DNA of 64,000 bases from the NCBI GenBank assembly GCA_002337005.1, contig DDFD01000016.1, positions 45,252-109,251 on the forward strand, given 5' to 3'. Below are positions 36,760 to 46,868 of the stretch, in pieces. The position numbers were made by a program, and so were the translations under genes. The notes below the pieces were generated by a model, which saw only the letters and a program-made list of their open reading frames with translations, made no database searches and was not told the origin of the DNA. Origin of the DNA: Flavobacteriales bacterium UBA1937. Lineage in GTDB: Bacteria > Bacteroidota > Bacteroidia > Flavobacteriales > Weeksellaceae. Every line of letters starts with the position of its first letter. Position 1 is the stretch's first letter.

Positions 36760-37917
36760 CTAATTTTTTGGTGTTTTCTTTGATGACAAAATAGGTTTAA
36801 TCTTTAAAAACAAAGGCAAATAGCGAATTTTATTATAAATATTAATTTTATTATCAATAACTAAAAAATAAATTGGAATAAAAAAAAGAATTAACATATA
36901 ACGCGAATTATATGCGGGAAACAAAATCAATCTTAAAAATAATGACAAAATTGTAGTAGCTACAATATTAAAAACATATATTGATTTATTCGGGTTTTTC
37001 TTAAAATTTATATATCCTAAAATAGTAATAATAAAAATTATAAACAACGTGAAAAATGTATATTTAAGAGCAAAAATATGCCCTGAAAAATAGTCTTTAA
37101 AATTAAATTCGGGTGTTTGTGATAAAGGATAAATTAATTTATTTACTAATGTATTATAATAAACAATCCATAACCCTCCATTTTCAGCTAGAACATTAAT
37201 ACCATAACAAAAAATAAATAATAAAAAGGCAACGGACATATTTACAGCTATCTTTTTCATTGAAAAATAACTAAAACTATCCCACATCAAAAGTAAAAAA
37301 ATCCATATAAAATTATCTGTACGTGTCGAAATAAGCAGTATCATCAAAAAACATTGTAATAACATGTTTTTTTGGTAATAATAAGCAATTGAAAGAGATA
37401 ATAAAAGAAATGATGATAAAGAGTCTGGAGTTGTTGTAGCTATTTTTAAAATTAAAGGACTAAAAATTAAAAACATTAAAAACACAAATGAAATAAAGCT
37501 ATTTTTAGTTTCTTTCTTCATTGAAAAATACAATACTAATAGAAGAAAAAATATTGGCAAAATTGTCATTAGTTTGATTGAAAGAATTAATGGAATTCCC
37601 ATTTTATAAAAAACAAAAATTAGTCCGGTATATAATGGTCTTATTTTATAGAAACTCAAATTTTCTTCAAATGCTTTTTCGTTTTTAGACATCGTTTCAA
37701 TAAACTCTTTGCTATTTAAATTTATTTCATTAATATTCTTGGTTTCATTTAATACAGAAAACGTTTTCTCATGAGCCTTTTCAGAATTATTATCATACCC
37801 ATTTACAACACCCATATATGCAATAAAATCGCTATTATAGGTGATTTTATTGAATACAAAGAATACACAAAAAAATGCAATGATAGAAATAAATAAATAA
37901 TCAAGTTTATATTTCAT
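36760..37917 (-). CDS. Polytopic membrane protein, possible GT-C glycosyltransferase or polymerase
   Basis: I place the start at the ATG at 37917 (385 residues); a TTG at 37947 would add ten residues. The protein has about nine or ten hydrophobic helices and a large loop after the first one (about 25-90) containing NSDFIAYMGVV, followed by FYKIRPLYTGLIFVFYKMG. A large first periplasmic loop with an Asp, then Arg-Pro-Leu-Tyr near the second helix, resembles GT-C membrane glycosyltransferases more than EpsG proteins, but no family signature is decisive. It could transfer a sugar from a lipid carrier in the periplasm. Its gene sits between GT4 and GT2 genes in the locus. Confidence 0.7.
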   Translation of the reverse strand: MKYKLDYLFISIIAFFCVFFVFNKITYNSDFIAYMGVVNGYDNNSEKAHEKTFSVLNETKNINEINLNSKEFIETMSKNEKAFEENLSFYKIRPLYTGLIFVFYKMGIPLILSIKLMTILPIFFLLLVLYFSMKKETKNSFISFVFLMFLIFSPLILKIATTTPDSLSSFLLLSLSIAYYYQKNMLLQCFLMILLISTRTDNFIWIFLLLMWDSFSYFSMKKIAVNMSVAFLLFIFCYGINVLAENGGLWIVYYNTLVNKLIYPLSQTPEFNFKDYFSGHIFALKYTFFTLFIIFIITILGYINFKKNPNKSIYVFNIVATTILSLFLRLILFPAYNSRYMLILFFIPIYFLVIDNKINIYNKIRYLPLFLKIKPILSSKKTPKN

Positions 37918-37951
37918 AGCTACAATATATTTATAAAATTTTTTCAAAAAT

Positions 37952-39067
37952 TCATAGACTATACAAAGTAAACAGTTCCCTATATTTTTCTTCTAATTTT
38001 TTTGCGTTTTCTTTGATGTCATAGCCTTTTTCTTTGATGGTTTTGGAAACATCTTTTCTCTCAAAATCTCTCATAGCAATGATTTTATGAGCCCAATATT
38101 TTGGATTTTTTTTCAAAGAAATTACTTCTACATTTTCTTTTACCAAAATAGATTCATCAGGCACACCATCAGAAATGATACATTGTATTCCAGTAGTTTG
38201 CGCTTCTACAAATGCCACAGAAAAACCTTCATGTAAACTCGGAAAAAGAAAATAATCCATAGCCTGCAATAATTCTGGCACGTCATTTCTCAATCCTAAA
38301 AACTGTACATTCTTTTCTAAATTAAGTTTTTTGACTTTTTCTTTCAACTTATTCTCTAATTCGCCTTGTCCTATTAAAAATAGTTGAAAACCTTTATGAT
38401 TTTTAAGAATTTCCGCAAAAACATCTAACAAAAACAATTGATTTTTTTGAGAATTGAACCTTCCAATGTTAATAATATTATAAAAATCATCTGCTCCCAA
38501 TTCTTTTCTTTTTGTATCTCTGATTGATGGATTAAATTTAAAATTTTCTACTTCAATCGCATTGTTCATTTGGAATGATTCAGAAGCAAGTTTTTTCCCG
38601 AATAGATTTTCGGCAGCTTCTTTGCCACAAGTAAAATATTGGTTAATATATTTTCTCATTCTTTTTTTCCAAAGAATTCGGAAAGCCAACTTCTTATCTC
38701 TATCCATCTTGGCATTATGAGCGTGCGCAATAATCACAGGAATGTTTCTACGCTTGGCTTCTTCGTAGATAAAAACGCCTAATTCTGAACATTGTCCGTG
38801 GATGATGTCATAATCTGAATGTTGGTCAAAAAAATTCTTTACCGCTCTTTTATATTCTTTCAGTTTCCAAGGAAGAATTGGTGGTAACCTGTAGATTTTA
38901 CTCCCTAAATTTAGAATTTCTTGTTCAAAAAAACCGTTTTCTCTATGCACCAAAAAATCTATCTGAAACTCATTTTTATCCATATTTCTATAATAATTCA
39001 TGAGGTTGGTTTCTGCACCACCTTTGTTGAGTACCGTAAATATTTGTAGAATTTTGATGGGTTTCAT
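37952..39067 (-). CDS. GT4-like glycosyltransferase (EpsF-like)
   Basis: This 371-residue GT-B enzyme starts ILQIFTVLNKGGAETNLMNYYRNMDK, with the GGAE loop typical of EpsF-like enzymes, and has HAHNAKMD in the middle of the N-terminal domain. The C-terminal domain has IGRFNSQKNQLFLLDVF, FLGLRNDVPELLQ and FLFPSLHEGFSVAFVEAQ with an intact E-x7-E. It is paralogous to the next downstream-numbered protein encoded at 39072-40166, which shares GLSTEG/HAHIANN-type positions and the same end motifs. Substrate unknown. Confidence 0.87.
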   Translation of the reverse strand: MKPIKILQIFTVLNKGGAETNLMNYYRNMDKNEFQIDFLVHRENGFFEQEILNLGSKIYRLPPILPWKLKEYKRAVKNFFDQHSDYDIIHGQCSELGVFIYEEAKRRNIPVIIAHAHNAKMDRDKKLAFRILWKKRMRKYINQYFTCGKEAAENLFGKKLASESFQMNNAIEVENFKFNPSIRDTKRKELGADDFYNIINIGRFNSQKNQLFLLDVFAEILKNHKGFQLFLIGQGELENKLKEKVKKLNLEKNVQFLGLRNDVPELLQAMDYFLFPSLHEGFSVAFVEAQTTGIQCIISDGVPDESILVKENVEVISLKKNPKYWAHKIIAMRDFERKDVSKTIKEKGYDIKENAKKLEEKYRELFTLYSL

Positions 39068-39071
39068 TAAA

Positions 39072-40166
39072 TTATTTTAAATTTAAATATTCATTTTGTA
39101 AAGATAAAATTGTATTTCTTATATCTATTTTATTCAATTCTTGAATACTTAACATTGTTTTTTCATCATCTAAATATGAATTTATTTTCTTTGCCCAAGT
39201 ACTTGCTCCATCATTCAGACTAATAACTTCACACAAGCCCAAATTAGCATTCAGAGGAACTTTATCAGAAATAAAACATTTTAAACCAGCAACTTGCGCT
39301 TCAGCTAACACAATACCAAAGCCTTCGTATTTTGAAGGCAAAATAAAAACATCCATTTGGGATAAAAAAACTTCTACATCGTTTCTAGCTCCTAGCAATG
39401 TTATTTTATCGTTTATCTTTAGTTCATGTATTTTCTTTTTAACCTCGCTATACAACGAACCTGTACCAATCCAATAAAAATGAAAATCTTTTCTAATTTT
39501 TGACAAAAAATAAATAATTTCCACTATATAAAGAGGGTTTTTTTGATTATCAATTCTTCCTACTGTAATCAGATTTTTATAATCTTTATTAAATTGTATA
39601 TCTTTGGGGAAACAATAGTCTTTTTTCTGAAATTTATCAACGTTTATACCGTTGTAAATGACCTTTCCCTTCCCATTAATGAATTTGTTTGCTTCAACCG
39701 AACATCCTAAACATTTATTAGAAAATAGTTTTATAAAGATTTTCATAAAACTATAATATATTTTTTTAACTAAAGAAAGATGAGTATTATTAGCAATATG
39801 AGCATGTGAAATTCTAAGAGGTACACCTGCTAAAAATACAATAAACAAATTAAATCCATTAAAAAAATCCATATGAGAATGCACTACATCATATTTTTCT
39901 TTTTTAATAATTTTATAAAGATTAATAAAATGTTTTACCTTTCCTCTTATACCATCTCCTATCTCATAAGTTTTAAACACTTTACCTCCCTTGGTTACTA
40001 TTCTGTCTTCAAAAGCCTGCTTATATTTAGTAGCTAAAGCAAAATGAATTTCAAATTTTTCTTTGTCTATGTTTTCAAAAGCATTAAGTAGAAAAACACC
40101 TATTCCTTCTGTGGATAATCCTCCACAAATTTCTAAAACCTTTATTTTTTTATTTCGTGGCATCAT
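39072..40166 (-). CDS. GT4-like glycosyltransferase (EpsF-like)
   Basis: This 364-residue GT-B enzyme begins KIKVLEICGGLSTEGIGVFLLN and includes YDVVHSHMDFFNGF and SHAHIANNTHLS in the N-terminal domain, then VGRIDNQKNPLYIVEII and ILPSKYEGFGIVLAEAQ in the C-terminal domain with the E-x7-E motif intact. The start overlaps the upstream GT2 stop as TAATG. It is followed after 4 bases by its likely paralogue at 37952-39067. The encoded enzyme probably acts on the lipid-linked repeat unit; sugar specificity is unknown. Confidence 0.87.
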   Translation of the reverse strand: MMPRNKKIKVLEICGGLSTEGIGVFLLNAFENIDKEKFEIHFALATKYKQAFEDRIVTKGGKVFKTYEIGDGIRGKVKHFINLYKIIKKEKYDVVHSHMDFFNGFNLFIVFLAGVPLRISHAHIANNTHLSLVKKIYYSFMKIFIKLFSNKCLGCSVEANKFINGKGKVIYNGINVDKFQKKDYCFPKDIQFNKDYKNLITVGRIDNQKNPLYIVEIIYFLSKIRKDFHFYWIGTGSLYSEVKKKIHELKINDKITLLGARNDVEVFLSQMDVFILPSKYEGFGIVLAEAQVAGLKCFISDKVPLNANLGLCEVISLNDGASTWAKKINSYLDDEKTMLSIQELNKIDIRNTILSLQNEYLNLK

Positions 40167-41182
40167 TATTTATTAATCAAAGATGATATTATTTTTGATA
40201 AAAAAAGAATACCGAAAGAAAATTTATTTTTCGCCAAACAAAAGAACAATTTCCAATGAAGTGGAAAATACTTCATATCTAAATTTTGATATGCTTTGAT
40301 GTAGATAGGATCGTGAAGAATTACTGCAATTTTCTTGATTTTAGCATAAAAAGGTAAATCCGAAAACGTTTCATTCAACCCTAATCCTATGATACTAAGT
40401 GCAATTCTATTACTCAAAGCTTTTTGAAAATCTATATCTTTTTTTAAGGTCGTTTCAGAAATTTTTTGATAGAGCGTTTTCCATTGTTGGAAAAGATAAG
40501 GCTTGTATAGATTGGTAAGGGAGCCATTATTTACTTTAAAATAATTGTAAAGTGGTACATTTAAAACGTTTACCTTATCTGCAAATTCTAAATAATGAAT
40601 ATTAAATAATGCATCTTCCGTCCCAATCATTTTGGTATCTAAAAATGATATTTTATTTTTTTTTATGATTTCGGTTTTATAAATTTTACCCCAAGCCGTG
40701 ACTAAACTGTCTGCTTGTGAAGGGTCTCTAAGCTCATCACCTATAAGTCCGATGATTCTTCTTTGGATAAAAGAAGAATCGTAAACTCCATTAATTTTTA
40801 AGTTTCTTGGCACTATTTTATTCTCAAAAACTCTATTGTAAGAAAAACAAAATAAATCTTCTCCTCTAAAATTTTTTGAAATAATATCTAGAGTATTGGG
40901 TTCTAACCAATCGTCGGCATCTACAAACATTAATAACTCTCCACTTGTAGCTTCTATACCTGTATTTCTAGCACCAGAAAGTCCTTTATTCTCTTGGTTT
41001 ATGATATTAATTCTAGCATCGGTCTTTGCTAGATTTTCTAAAGCATTTTGGGTATTGTCTATAGAACCATCATTCACAAAAATCAATTCACAATCAAAAC
41101 CTTTTTGCATTAAAATACTATCTGCGCACTTTTGCACAAATTTTTCTACGTTATAACAAGGGATGATGATGGAAAGTTTCAT
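40166..41182 (-). CDS. GT2-family glycosyltransferase
   Basis: This 338-residue protein has the GT-A start KLSIIIPCYNVEKFVQKC, VNDGSIDNTQN (about 36-46), GLSGARNTG (about 66-74) and MFVDADDWLEPNT carrying the DxD motif (about 88-92). A hydrophobic C-terminal stretch (LFFCLAKNKFSFGILFLSKI) may lie on the membrane. It is sandwiched between the EpsG-like polymerase gene and a GT4 gene, with TAATG overlap to the latter. Donor and acceptor unknown. Confidence 0.89.
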   Translation of the reverse strand: MKLSIIIPCYNVEKFVQKCADSILMQKGFDCELIFVNDGSIDNTQNALENLAKTDARINIINQENKGLSGARNTGIEATSGELLMFVDADDWLEPNTLDIISKNFRGEDLFCFSYNRVFENKIVPRNLKINGVYDSSFIQRRIIGLIGDELRDPSQADSLVTAWGKIYKTEIIKKNKISFLDTKMIGTEDALFNIHYLEFADKVNVLNVPLYNYFKVNNGSLTNLYKPYLFQQWKTLYQKISETTLKKDIDFQKALSNRIALSIIGLGLNETFSDLPFYAKIKKIAVILHDPIYIKAYQNLDMKYFPLHWKLFFCLAKNKFSFGILFLSKIISSLINK

Positions 41183-41183
41183 T

Positions 41184-42278
41184 TTAGCTTTTCAAATACA
41201 TATAATAAGTAAATAAGTAGTAAGCAAAGAAAATTCTCCCGACTATTTTGTAATGCTCTGGCCAAAACTTCACTTTAAATAAAGGATAAGCAATCACAAT
41301 TGCCATTAAAAACCAAGAAAGGTAGGCAAATCTGTTAGAAAAATTAGCCCTAATTACTAAAATCCAAAATGCATTAGCAATCATATAAGTTCCCCAAAGA
41401 TGAGTATAAAATTCATCTTTAAAACCTCTTTTTATGATATAATAATATCCTGCAAAAACAGCAAAGCCACTATAAAAAACAAAATCCCAACGAAAACCTG
41501 TAGAAGAAAAACTATCTTTAAATTCATCATTTTTTGTCAAATAATTATTTACTCTATCATCTCCTAAACCTAAGGAACCAAAAAAGTTTTCCCAAGCACC
41601 ACCACCAAATAAAGATAAAGGAATTGCAGCTAACCAAATATATAAATATGCCTTTGGGTTTTTGTAAAGGCCAGACACCACAAAAGCCCCAATAGGAATC
41701 ATCAAAGAATTATGAACTCCGTATGATAGCGCCATTAAACCATACATTATCCATTTATTCCTATTATAGTAACATAGCGCTCCTACAAAAATAGAGGTAG
41801 CCATCCCATTTCTAAGACCGTTAGTTCCGTAAGTCCAAAAAGAGAATGATCCAAATATCATTAATAACGGGATATACCAATATTCCTTAAAATATTTCTT
41901 AGCAAAAAAGTAATTGGGTAAAATATAGATTACTGCTATTAAAAAAAAGTATTCTCTCTCTTCCAAAATGCTTGCACATAATTTTGTAAAATACCAAAAT
42001 AGATAATCTTTTGTTATTTCTACATTGGGATTTATTTGTAATTTTTGAAACCCATCAGAATAATTCAACATATCTCCAAAAACAAAAGCAACAGGGCGCG
42101 TTCCCATATAGAGTAATACCATAATTAGTAAAAAATACCCTAGGAAACCCATCATTTTTATGGTGTCAAAATCTTCTAACTTCTTAACATTTGATTGCAA
42201 GAAAGAATAGGTAGTAATGATCATCATAAAATGAAAATATAGCGGATTGTAATCTGATATGAAGATAAAGTCAAACAT
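41184..42278 (-). CDS. EpsG/Wzy-like polysaccharide polymerase
   Basis: This 364-residue polytopic protein (about ten helices) has GTRPVAFVFGDMLNYSDGFQ after the second helix, matching the EpsG motif region (Gly-Thr-Arg-Pro, Asp-x-x-x-Tyr), and TNGLRNGMATSIFVGALCYY matching its conserved Arg-rich helix start. It would polymerise repeat units at the periplasmic face. It is the clearest polymerase candidate of the larger locus and distinct from the EpsG-like protein at 3486-4583. It sits directly after the acetyltransferase gene without a gap. Confidence 0.85.
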   Translation of the reverse strand: MFDFIFISDYNPLYFHFMMIITTYSFLQSNVKKLEDFDTIKMMGFLGYFLLIMVLLYMGTRPVAFVFGDMLNYSDGFQKLQINPNVEITKDYLFWYFTKLCASILEEREYFFLIAVIYILPNYFFAKKYFKEYWYIPLLMIFGSFSFWTYGTNGLRNGMATSIFVGALCYYNRNKWIMYGLMALSYGVHNSLMIPIGAFVVSGLYKNPKAYLYIWLAAIPLSLFGGGAWENFFGSLGLGDDRVNNYLTKNDEFKDSFSSTGFRWDFVFYSGFAVFAGYYYIIKRGFKDEFYTHLWGTYMIANAFWILVIRANFSNRFAYLSWFLMAIVIAYPLFKVKFWPEHYKIVGRIFFAYYLFTYYMYLKS

Positions 42279-42836
42279 CTACTTAACGATTATTTTTGCT
42301 GGATTACCTACTACTGTCGCATTTTCTGGTACATCTTTAGTAACTACCGCCCCCGCTCCTATTCTGGCATTCTTACCAATTATGATTCCGCCAATTACGA
42401 TACAGTTTGCATGCAATTCTGCTCCATCTTCTATGATAGGCTTTTTACCATCTTTTTCGCCTACGGTAACTAAATGATTTACATATACATTCTTTCCAAT
42501 TTTTTCAGCATTTAGAATGGTAGAATAAGGATGAGCCAATTGTAAACCACCCCCAATTTTAGTATCAACATCAATGATAAAACTAGATTGCTTTGGGTAA
42601 AAAACTCTTAGAATTTTAGAGAAAAAGCCATTGGTTCTGTGATAGAAAAGTGTTCGAAAATATTTATTAATTAATAATTCTTTAGACAAATCATATATTT
42701 GATGAATCCGAGATGGATTAAAATTCTTTCTTGCATAAATATCTTGGGCTATTTCCTCTTTTTCCTGAGAAAAAAGAAATAAAATAACGTGTGGAAGAAA
42801 CAATATTTGTCCGAAAAAATATACAATATTTCTCAT
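42279..42836 (-). CDS. Left-handed beta-helix acetyltransferase (CysE/serine acetyltransferase-like)
   Basis: This 185-residue protein has an N-terminal helical part and a C-terminal hexapeptide-repeat beta helix: IDVDTKIGGGLQLAHPYSTIL with the catalytic-type His, NHLVTVGEKDGKKPIIEDGAELHANC, and GAVVTKDVPENATVVGNPAK, the standard family end. It is shorter than CysE (about 270) and lies among glycosyltransferases, so it more likely O- or N-acetylates a sugar than serine. The start overlaps the upstream GT4 stop as TAATG, and the polymerase gene follows with no gap. Confidence 0.87.
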   Translation of the reverse strand: MRNIVYFFGQILFLPHVILFLFSQEKEEIAQDIYARKNFNPSRIHQIYDLSKELLINKYFRTLFYHRTNGFFSKILRVFYPKQSSFIIDVDTKIGGGLQLAHPYSTILNAEKIGKNVYVNHLVTVGEKDGKKPIIEDGAELHANCIVIGGIIIGKNARIGAGAVVTKDVPENATVVGNPAKIIVK

Positions 42837-43930
42837 TATTTATCAAAAATAAGGTTTTTCCAAAGATTCATCACTTTTTGGAGTTCATAATTTTTAGAAT
42901 TTTGTAAAGTACCATCAGATAAAAACTGAATTTTTTCTTGATTAAGAGCTAAATCTTCCAAAATTTCTACAAATCTATCTTCATTATTGTAATCCACCAA
43001 AACCCCATCTTCATTATGATGAATGATATTTCTAGGACCAGTAGGAGAATTGTAAGAAATAACAGGAACTCCACAAGAATTGGCTTCTAAAATTACCATC
43101 GGAAAACACTCTTGTTCAGATGTCATCAACAATAATTTTACATCATTCAATTCTGAAGCAACATCATTGGTTTTCCCTTTGAAAATGATAGAATTTCTGA
43201 GATTTTTTTCTTCCACTAATTTTTGAATTCTTTCGTAGTAATCTCCTTCTTTTGCTCCATAAAAATGCAACTTCCAATCAGGATTTTTTTTAGAAAATCT
43301 TTCCCAAATACTCACCATTTTTTCTAATTGTTTTACTGGTGCAAAACGCAAAACCGCTGCTGCTATATTTTCTCTTTCTAAAATTTTATTGATTCTAAAA
43401 TCTGGAATTTTCACAGGATTCGGAATCACTACTGTATTTTTTGTTTTATAAAAACCAGCTTCTTCTTGGCTTAAAACCGCCAAACAATCATACTTTCCTT
43501 CAATAGAATTAAAAAGATTCTCTTTGTAATTCTGAGGTTGATTAAATTTAGAATAATGAAATTCTTTAATAATTTTGGCATTTGTTTTAATAAAAGGCAG
43601 TAAATACGTCATCGGAATATGAGAAGCCACGACAATAAAATCAGGCTTTTCTGCTTTTATTATTTTTTTGATTTGAAGAAAATTCCCAAAAAGCTTCCCT
43701 AAGTTTTTGGGATGAAAAAAACTAATTCCTCTATGAAAATTGATGTTTAAATCCTGAAATTTCACTTTATCTGAAAGTTCGTAAACAAAAGGTTGATTCT
43801 CTTGTTCTGTGCTGATAATTTTTACTTCATACTCAAAAACATCGCTCCAATAGTTGGCTTTTTCCGCCACTAATTTTTCTATTCCACCGTGAGAATGCAA
43901 TTGGTCTATTAAAATAAAAATTTTCTTCAT
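42836..43930 (-). CDS. GT4-like glycosyltransferase
   Basis: This 364-residue GT-B enzyme starts KKIFILIDQLHSHGGIEKLV, with a GGIE donor-side loop, and has EFHYSKFNQP in the N-terminal domain. In the C-terminal domain, LRFAPVKQLEKMVSIWERF and LMTSEQECFPMVILEANSCGVPVISYNSPTGPRNII carry the E-x7-E motif and a Pro-x-Gly-Pro segment near the end. It resembles the protein encoded next to it at 43930-45024, with which it shares the TGP/YGP-x-x-II region, so the two may be old duplicates. Start and stop overlap both neighbours as TAATG. Confidence 0.87.
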   Translation of the reverse strand: MKKIFILIDQLHSHGGIEKLVAEKANYWSDVFEYEVKIISTEQENQPFVYELSDKVKFQDLNINFHRGISFFHPKNLGKLFGNFLQIKKIIKAEKPDFIVVASHIPMTYLLPFIKTNAKIIKEFHYSKFNQPQNYKENLFNSIEGKYDCLAVLSQEEAGFYKTKNTVVIPNPVKIPDFRINKILERENIAAAVLRFAPVKQLEKMVSIWERFSKKNPDWKLHFYGAKEGDYYERIQKLVEEKNLRNSIIFKGKTNDVASELNDVKLLLMTSEQECFPMVILEANSCGVPVISYNSPTGPRNIIHHNEDGVLVDYNNEDRFVEILEDLALNQEKIQFLSDGTLQNSKNYELQKVMNLWKNLIFDK

Positions 43931-45024
43931 TAGCTTAAACTTCTAAAAAGTTCGTCCCAATTTTTCACCACATTTTCAGGCAAAAAACGTTCTACATCTA
44001 CCCTCGCTTTTTCGCCCATTTCTTTGCGAAGATTTTCTTCTTTCATCAATAATTGGAGCTTTTCTGTAAAGGTTTCTTCGTCTCCGTTTTTAATTAAAAA
44101 ACCGTCTTCATTATTTTTAATAATATCAGAAGGTCCATAATTACAATCAAAACTTACGCAAGGAATACCGAAACTCATCGCTTCTATCAAAACCATTCCG
44201 AAACCTTCATATCTAGAACTCAACACAAAAATACTAGATTCTGCATATTTTTCTTCAATATTTTTTTCGGGAGGATGAAAGTAAATTTGATTTTGAATTT
44301 TTAAATCTTTGGCTAAATTTTCCAAACCTAAATTTTCATCAAATTTTCCATAAATGTGCAATTCCCAATCTTGAAATTCTTTGTCTAAAAGCGCCCAAGA
44401 TTTCAGCAATCTATCATAAGATTTTTGGTAAGATTGTTTCCCTACTGCAATTACTTTTTTGTTTTTAAGAGAAGATTTCTCGACAGGAAAAAACGGCAAT
44501 GGATTTGGGATTACTTCTAGATTTCTTAGTTTCCATTCATTTTTATTCCCTTCTGTAAGGACAATGAATTTTGTAAAATCTTTGGCAAAAAAATCCATCA
44601 AAGTAAATTTCAATTTCGTGAAAATGCTTTTAATAAAACCTTGATTTTCTGAAATTTCAATGAGTTTAGAAACGTGTCTTTCATAGACAATAGGAATTTC
44701 GTTTCCTAGAATTTTGGGTAAGAAAAAAGCTTTCAATCCATCATCACAAACCAAAATAATATTAGGTTTAACTTCTGAAACTATTTTTTTAATTCCAGAA
44801 ATATATTTTGAAATATACTGAACGGTATTTCCTGAAACTTCAAGATTATGCTGGATTATTTTTTCTGAAAAAGGGAAAAACAAGTCGGTTTTAGATTTTT
44901 GGTTGAGCGTGATGATATGAACTTCATGACCAAAATTTTCTATCAAAACTTTAGTTTTCACAGAAAGCACACGTTCCAAACCACCGGAACCGTCTATGGC
45001 ATTGGTGATGTATAGTAGTTTCAT
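43930..45024 (-). CDS. GT4-like glycosyltransferase
   Basis: This 364-residue GT-B enzyme starts KLLYITNAIDGSGGLERVLS and has YERHVSKLIEI in the N-terminal domain. The C-terminal domain shows AVGKQSYQKSYDRLLKSW, FVLSSRYEGFGMVLIEAMSFGIPCVSFDCNYGPSDII and NEDGFLIKNGD, with an intact E-x7-E. The last region is characteristic of GalNAc/GlcNAc-type GT4 enzymes from capsule loci, but specificity is not certain. It overlaps the upstream acyltransferase stop by 4 bases (ATGA) and the downstream GT4 start by 1 base. Confidence 0.87.
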   Translation of the reverse strand: MKLLYITNAIDGSGGLERVLSVKTKVLIENFGHEVHIITLNQKSKTDLFFPFSEKIIQHNLEVSGNTVQYISKYISGIKKIVSEVKPNIILVCDDGLKAFFLPKILGNEIPIVYERHVSKLIEISENQGFIKSIFTKLKFTLMDFFAKDFTKFIVLTEGNKNEWKLRNLEVIPNPLPFFPVEKSSLKNKKVIAVGKQSYQKSYDRLLKSWALLDKEFQDWELHIYGKFDENLGLENLAKDLKIQNQIYFHPPEKNIEEKYAESSIFVLSSRYEGFGMVLIEAMSFGIPCVSFDCNYGPSDIIKNNEDGFLIKNGDEETFTEKLQLLMKEENLRKEMGEKARVDVERFLPENVVKNWDELFRSLS

Positions 45025-46835
45025 TTTTCTTTTGCAGACAATAAATTTTCAAAAAACTGAGCGTAATATTTTGAATAAAATTGAGCACCAAATTTAGACA
45101 GGTGAGCAGAATCATGACTTATAAATCTTCCTTCGTCATCAAAGCATCTTACCTTTTTTCGATCTGAATTTAAAACTGGTACTAAAAAACTTATGAATCG
45201 TGATCCCCATTCTCTTTGACAAACCTGATCTTCTTCAGCATACCCTTCTCTAATTTTAGTATAATAATTTTTATAGTCTACATGATTTTCAAAACGAATA
45301 GCATTATATGGGAGCCCCATATTGTATCCAAAATTTTTAGTTCCAAAATAATATATTTTTTTATTTTGGAATGAACAATGGTGGTTATTTTCAAAATTTT
45401 TCAAATCTTTTTTTGAAAAAAAATTACCAAACCCTAAAAAAACAAAATCAGCTCGATCTACTTTATGAGCATAATTATCTCCCGCTAATGAATTCCTAGT
45501 ATTAATATACGAAATATTAACATTTTTAGCTTGTTTACCTTCTAAAATAACATTTGCAACATCTCTCGCAAAACTATCACCAATAATTAATATTTTAATT
45601 TTGTTGGAATCATCAAAAGGCTTATTAAAATTATTTATATTTTCATTATAATTTTGCATAGAGCCAACCATTAAATCCTTACGATAAAGCTTTTTAATAT
45701 CAGGGCTGAAATCATTTTTATATTGTCCGAAAACCACAAAATTTTTATAAACGCCTTCTACCGATAATAGATAAGTGGAAATACCTATATTAATGAAAAA
45801 GAAAAATAGCACAAAAGAAGCTACAAATTTAAAATTCATTGTAATTTTTCTAAAAGGCACTTCGATATAGGTGTAAGTTAAAATAGATAATAACAATGTG
45901 ATAAACATTAAAATAAAAGCCCACGGCAAAGTTATTTCAAACAAAAAAACATATCTTGCAAAAGAAAAAACAATCTGATGCCACATATATAAGCTAAAAC
46001 TTATCTTACCAAGGTTCACTAAGATGGGATTACTAAGTAAGTATTTAGTAAAATAATTATTAGAAAAATATTTACTAAAAGTAATAATAAATGTAGAGCA
46101 CATCACTCCAATAAATAAAAAAATATCATTCTTTTTATACGGTAAAAAAAGCAAGGCTATTAAGCCAAAATATGATAGATAATAAATGTATTTATGTATA
46201 TTGCTTATCTCTTTTTTATTAAAATATAATAACGCAAAAATACCTCCGATTGATAACTCAAAAAATCTAAAAGGTAATAAATAGAATTTGGCATTATCAT
46301 TTCTCATAAAGAAATAAAGAAATAAAGAAATAATAGTTAACAAAGAAATAAAAAAGAGTAATTTTTTCTTATTTCTAAACAATACAAAAACCAAGGGATA
46401 GAATAGATAGAATTGCTCTTCTATCCCTAAACTCCAAGTGTGCATTAAGGGTTTATAATTTATAGAAACATCCCAATAATCAGAAGATGTAATATATAAA
46501 AGTATGTTGTTAGAAAATAAATTAGTTGCTATTACAGATTTTGCCAAACTGATAATATCTTCTGGTAACATAAAAATAATTCCCATCAAAAGAGCAACCA
46601 AAGAGATGAACATTGTAAGCGGAATAATTCTTCTTACCCTTCTCTTATAAAAATTAATAATCGAGAAATTATTTTGAGATTGTTCTTTATAGATAATATT
46701 TGTAATTAAAAAACCACTGATTACAAAAAAAACATCAACACCTAAATAGCCATTAGGTAAAAAATTTAAATGAAAAATGATCACTGAAATAACAGCAATT
46801 GCTCTTAAACCATCTATCTCCGCTCTATAAGTCAT
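45021..46835 (-). CDS. OafA/YrhL-type O-acyltransferase with C-terminal SGNH domain
   Basis: This 604-residue protein starts YRAEIDGLRAIAVISVIIFH, containing the Arg and catalytic His of acyltransferase family 3, then GVDVFFVISGFLIT and RRVRRIIPL; about ten membrane helices follow to about residue 370. Residues about 400-604 are an SGNH hydrolase-like domain with IGDSFARD (Ser about 421) and DSAHLSKFG (Asp/His about 571-575). Fused proteins of this type move acyl groups, usually acetyl, across the membrane and attach them to surface sugars. It is likely to O-acylate the glycan of this locus in the periplasm. It lies between two GT4 genes. Confidence 0.93.
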   Translation of the reverse strand: MTYRAEIDGLRAIAVISVIIFHLNFLPNGYLGVDVFFVISGFLITNIIYKEQSQNNFSIINFYKRRVRRIIPLTMFISLVALLMGIIFMLPEDIISLAKSVIATNLFSNNILLYITSSDYWDVSINYKPLMHTWSLGIEEQFYLFYPLVFVLFRNKKKLLFFISLLTIISLFLYFFMRNDNAKFYLLPFRFFELSIGGIFALLYFNKKEISNIHKYIYYLSYFGLIALLFLPYKKNDIFLFIGVMCSTFIITFSKYFSNNYFTKYLLSNPILVNLGKISFSLYMWHQIVFSFARYVFLFEITLPWAFILMFITLLLSILTYTYIEVPFRKITMNFKFVASFVLFFFFINIGISTYLLSVEGVYKNFVVFGQYKNDFSPDIKKLYRKDLMVGSMQNYNENINNFNKPFDDSNKIKILIIGDSFARDVANVILEGKQAKNVNISYINTRNSLAGDNYAHKVDRADFVFLGFGNFFSKKDLKNFENNHHCSFQNKKIYYFGTKNFGYNMGLPYNAIRFENHVDYKNYYTKIREGYAEEDQVCQREWGSRFISFLVPVLNSDRKKVRCFDDEGRFISHDSAHLSKFGAQFYSKYYAQFFENLLSAKEK

Positions 46836-46868
46836 TAAAATGATATTTTACATTATACATTCGAAATA

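Noticed and set aside
39072..45024. Four proteins of exactly 364 residues close together
   Set aside because: One is a polytopic polymerase and three are GT4 enzymes of common length; the identical size appears to be coincidence.
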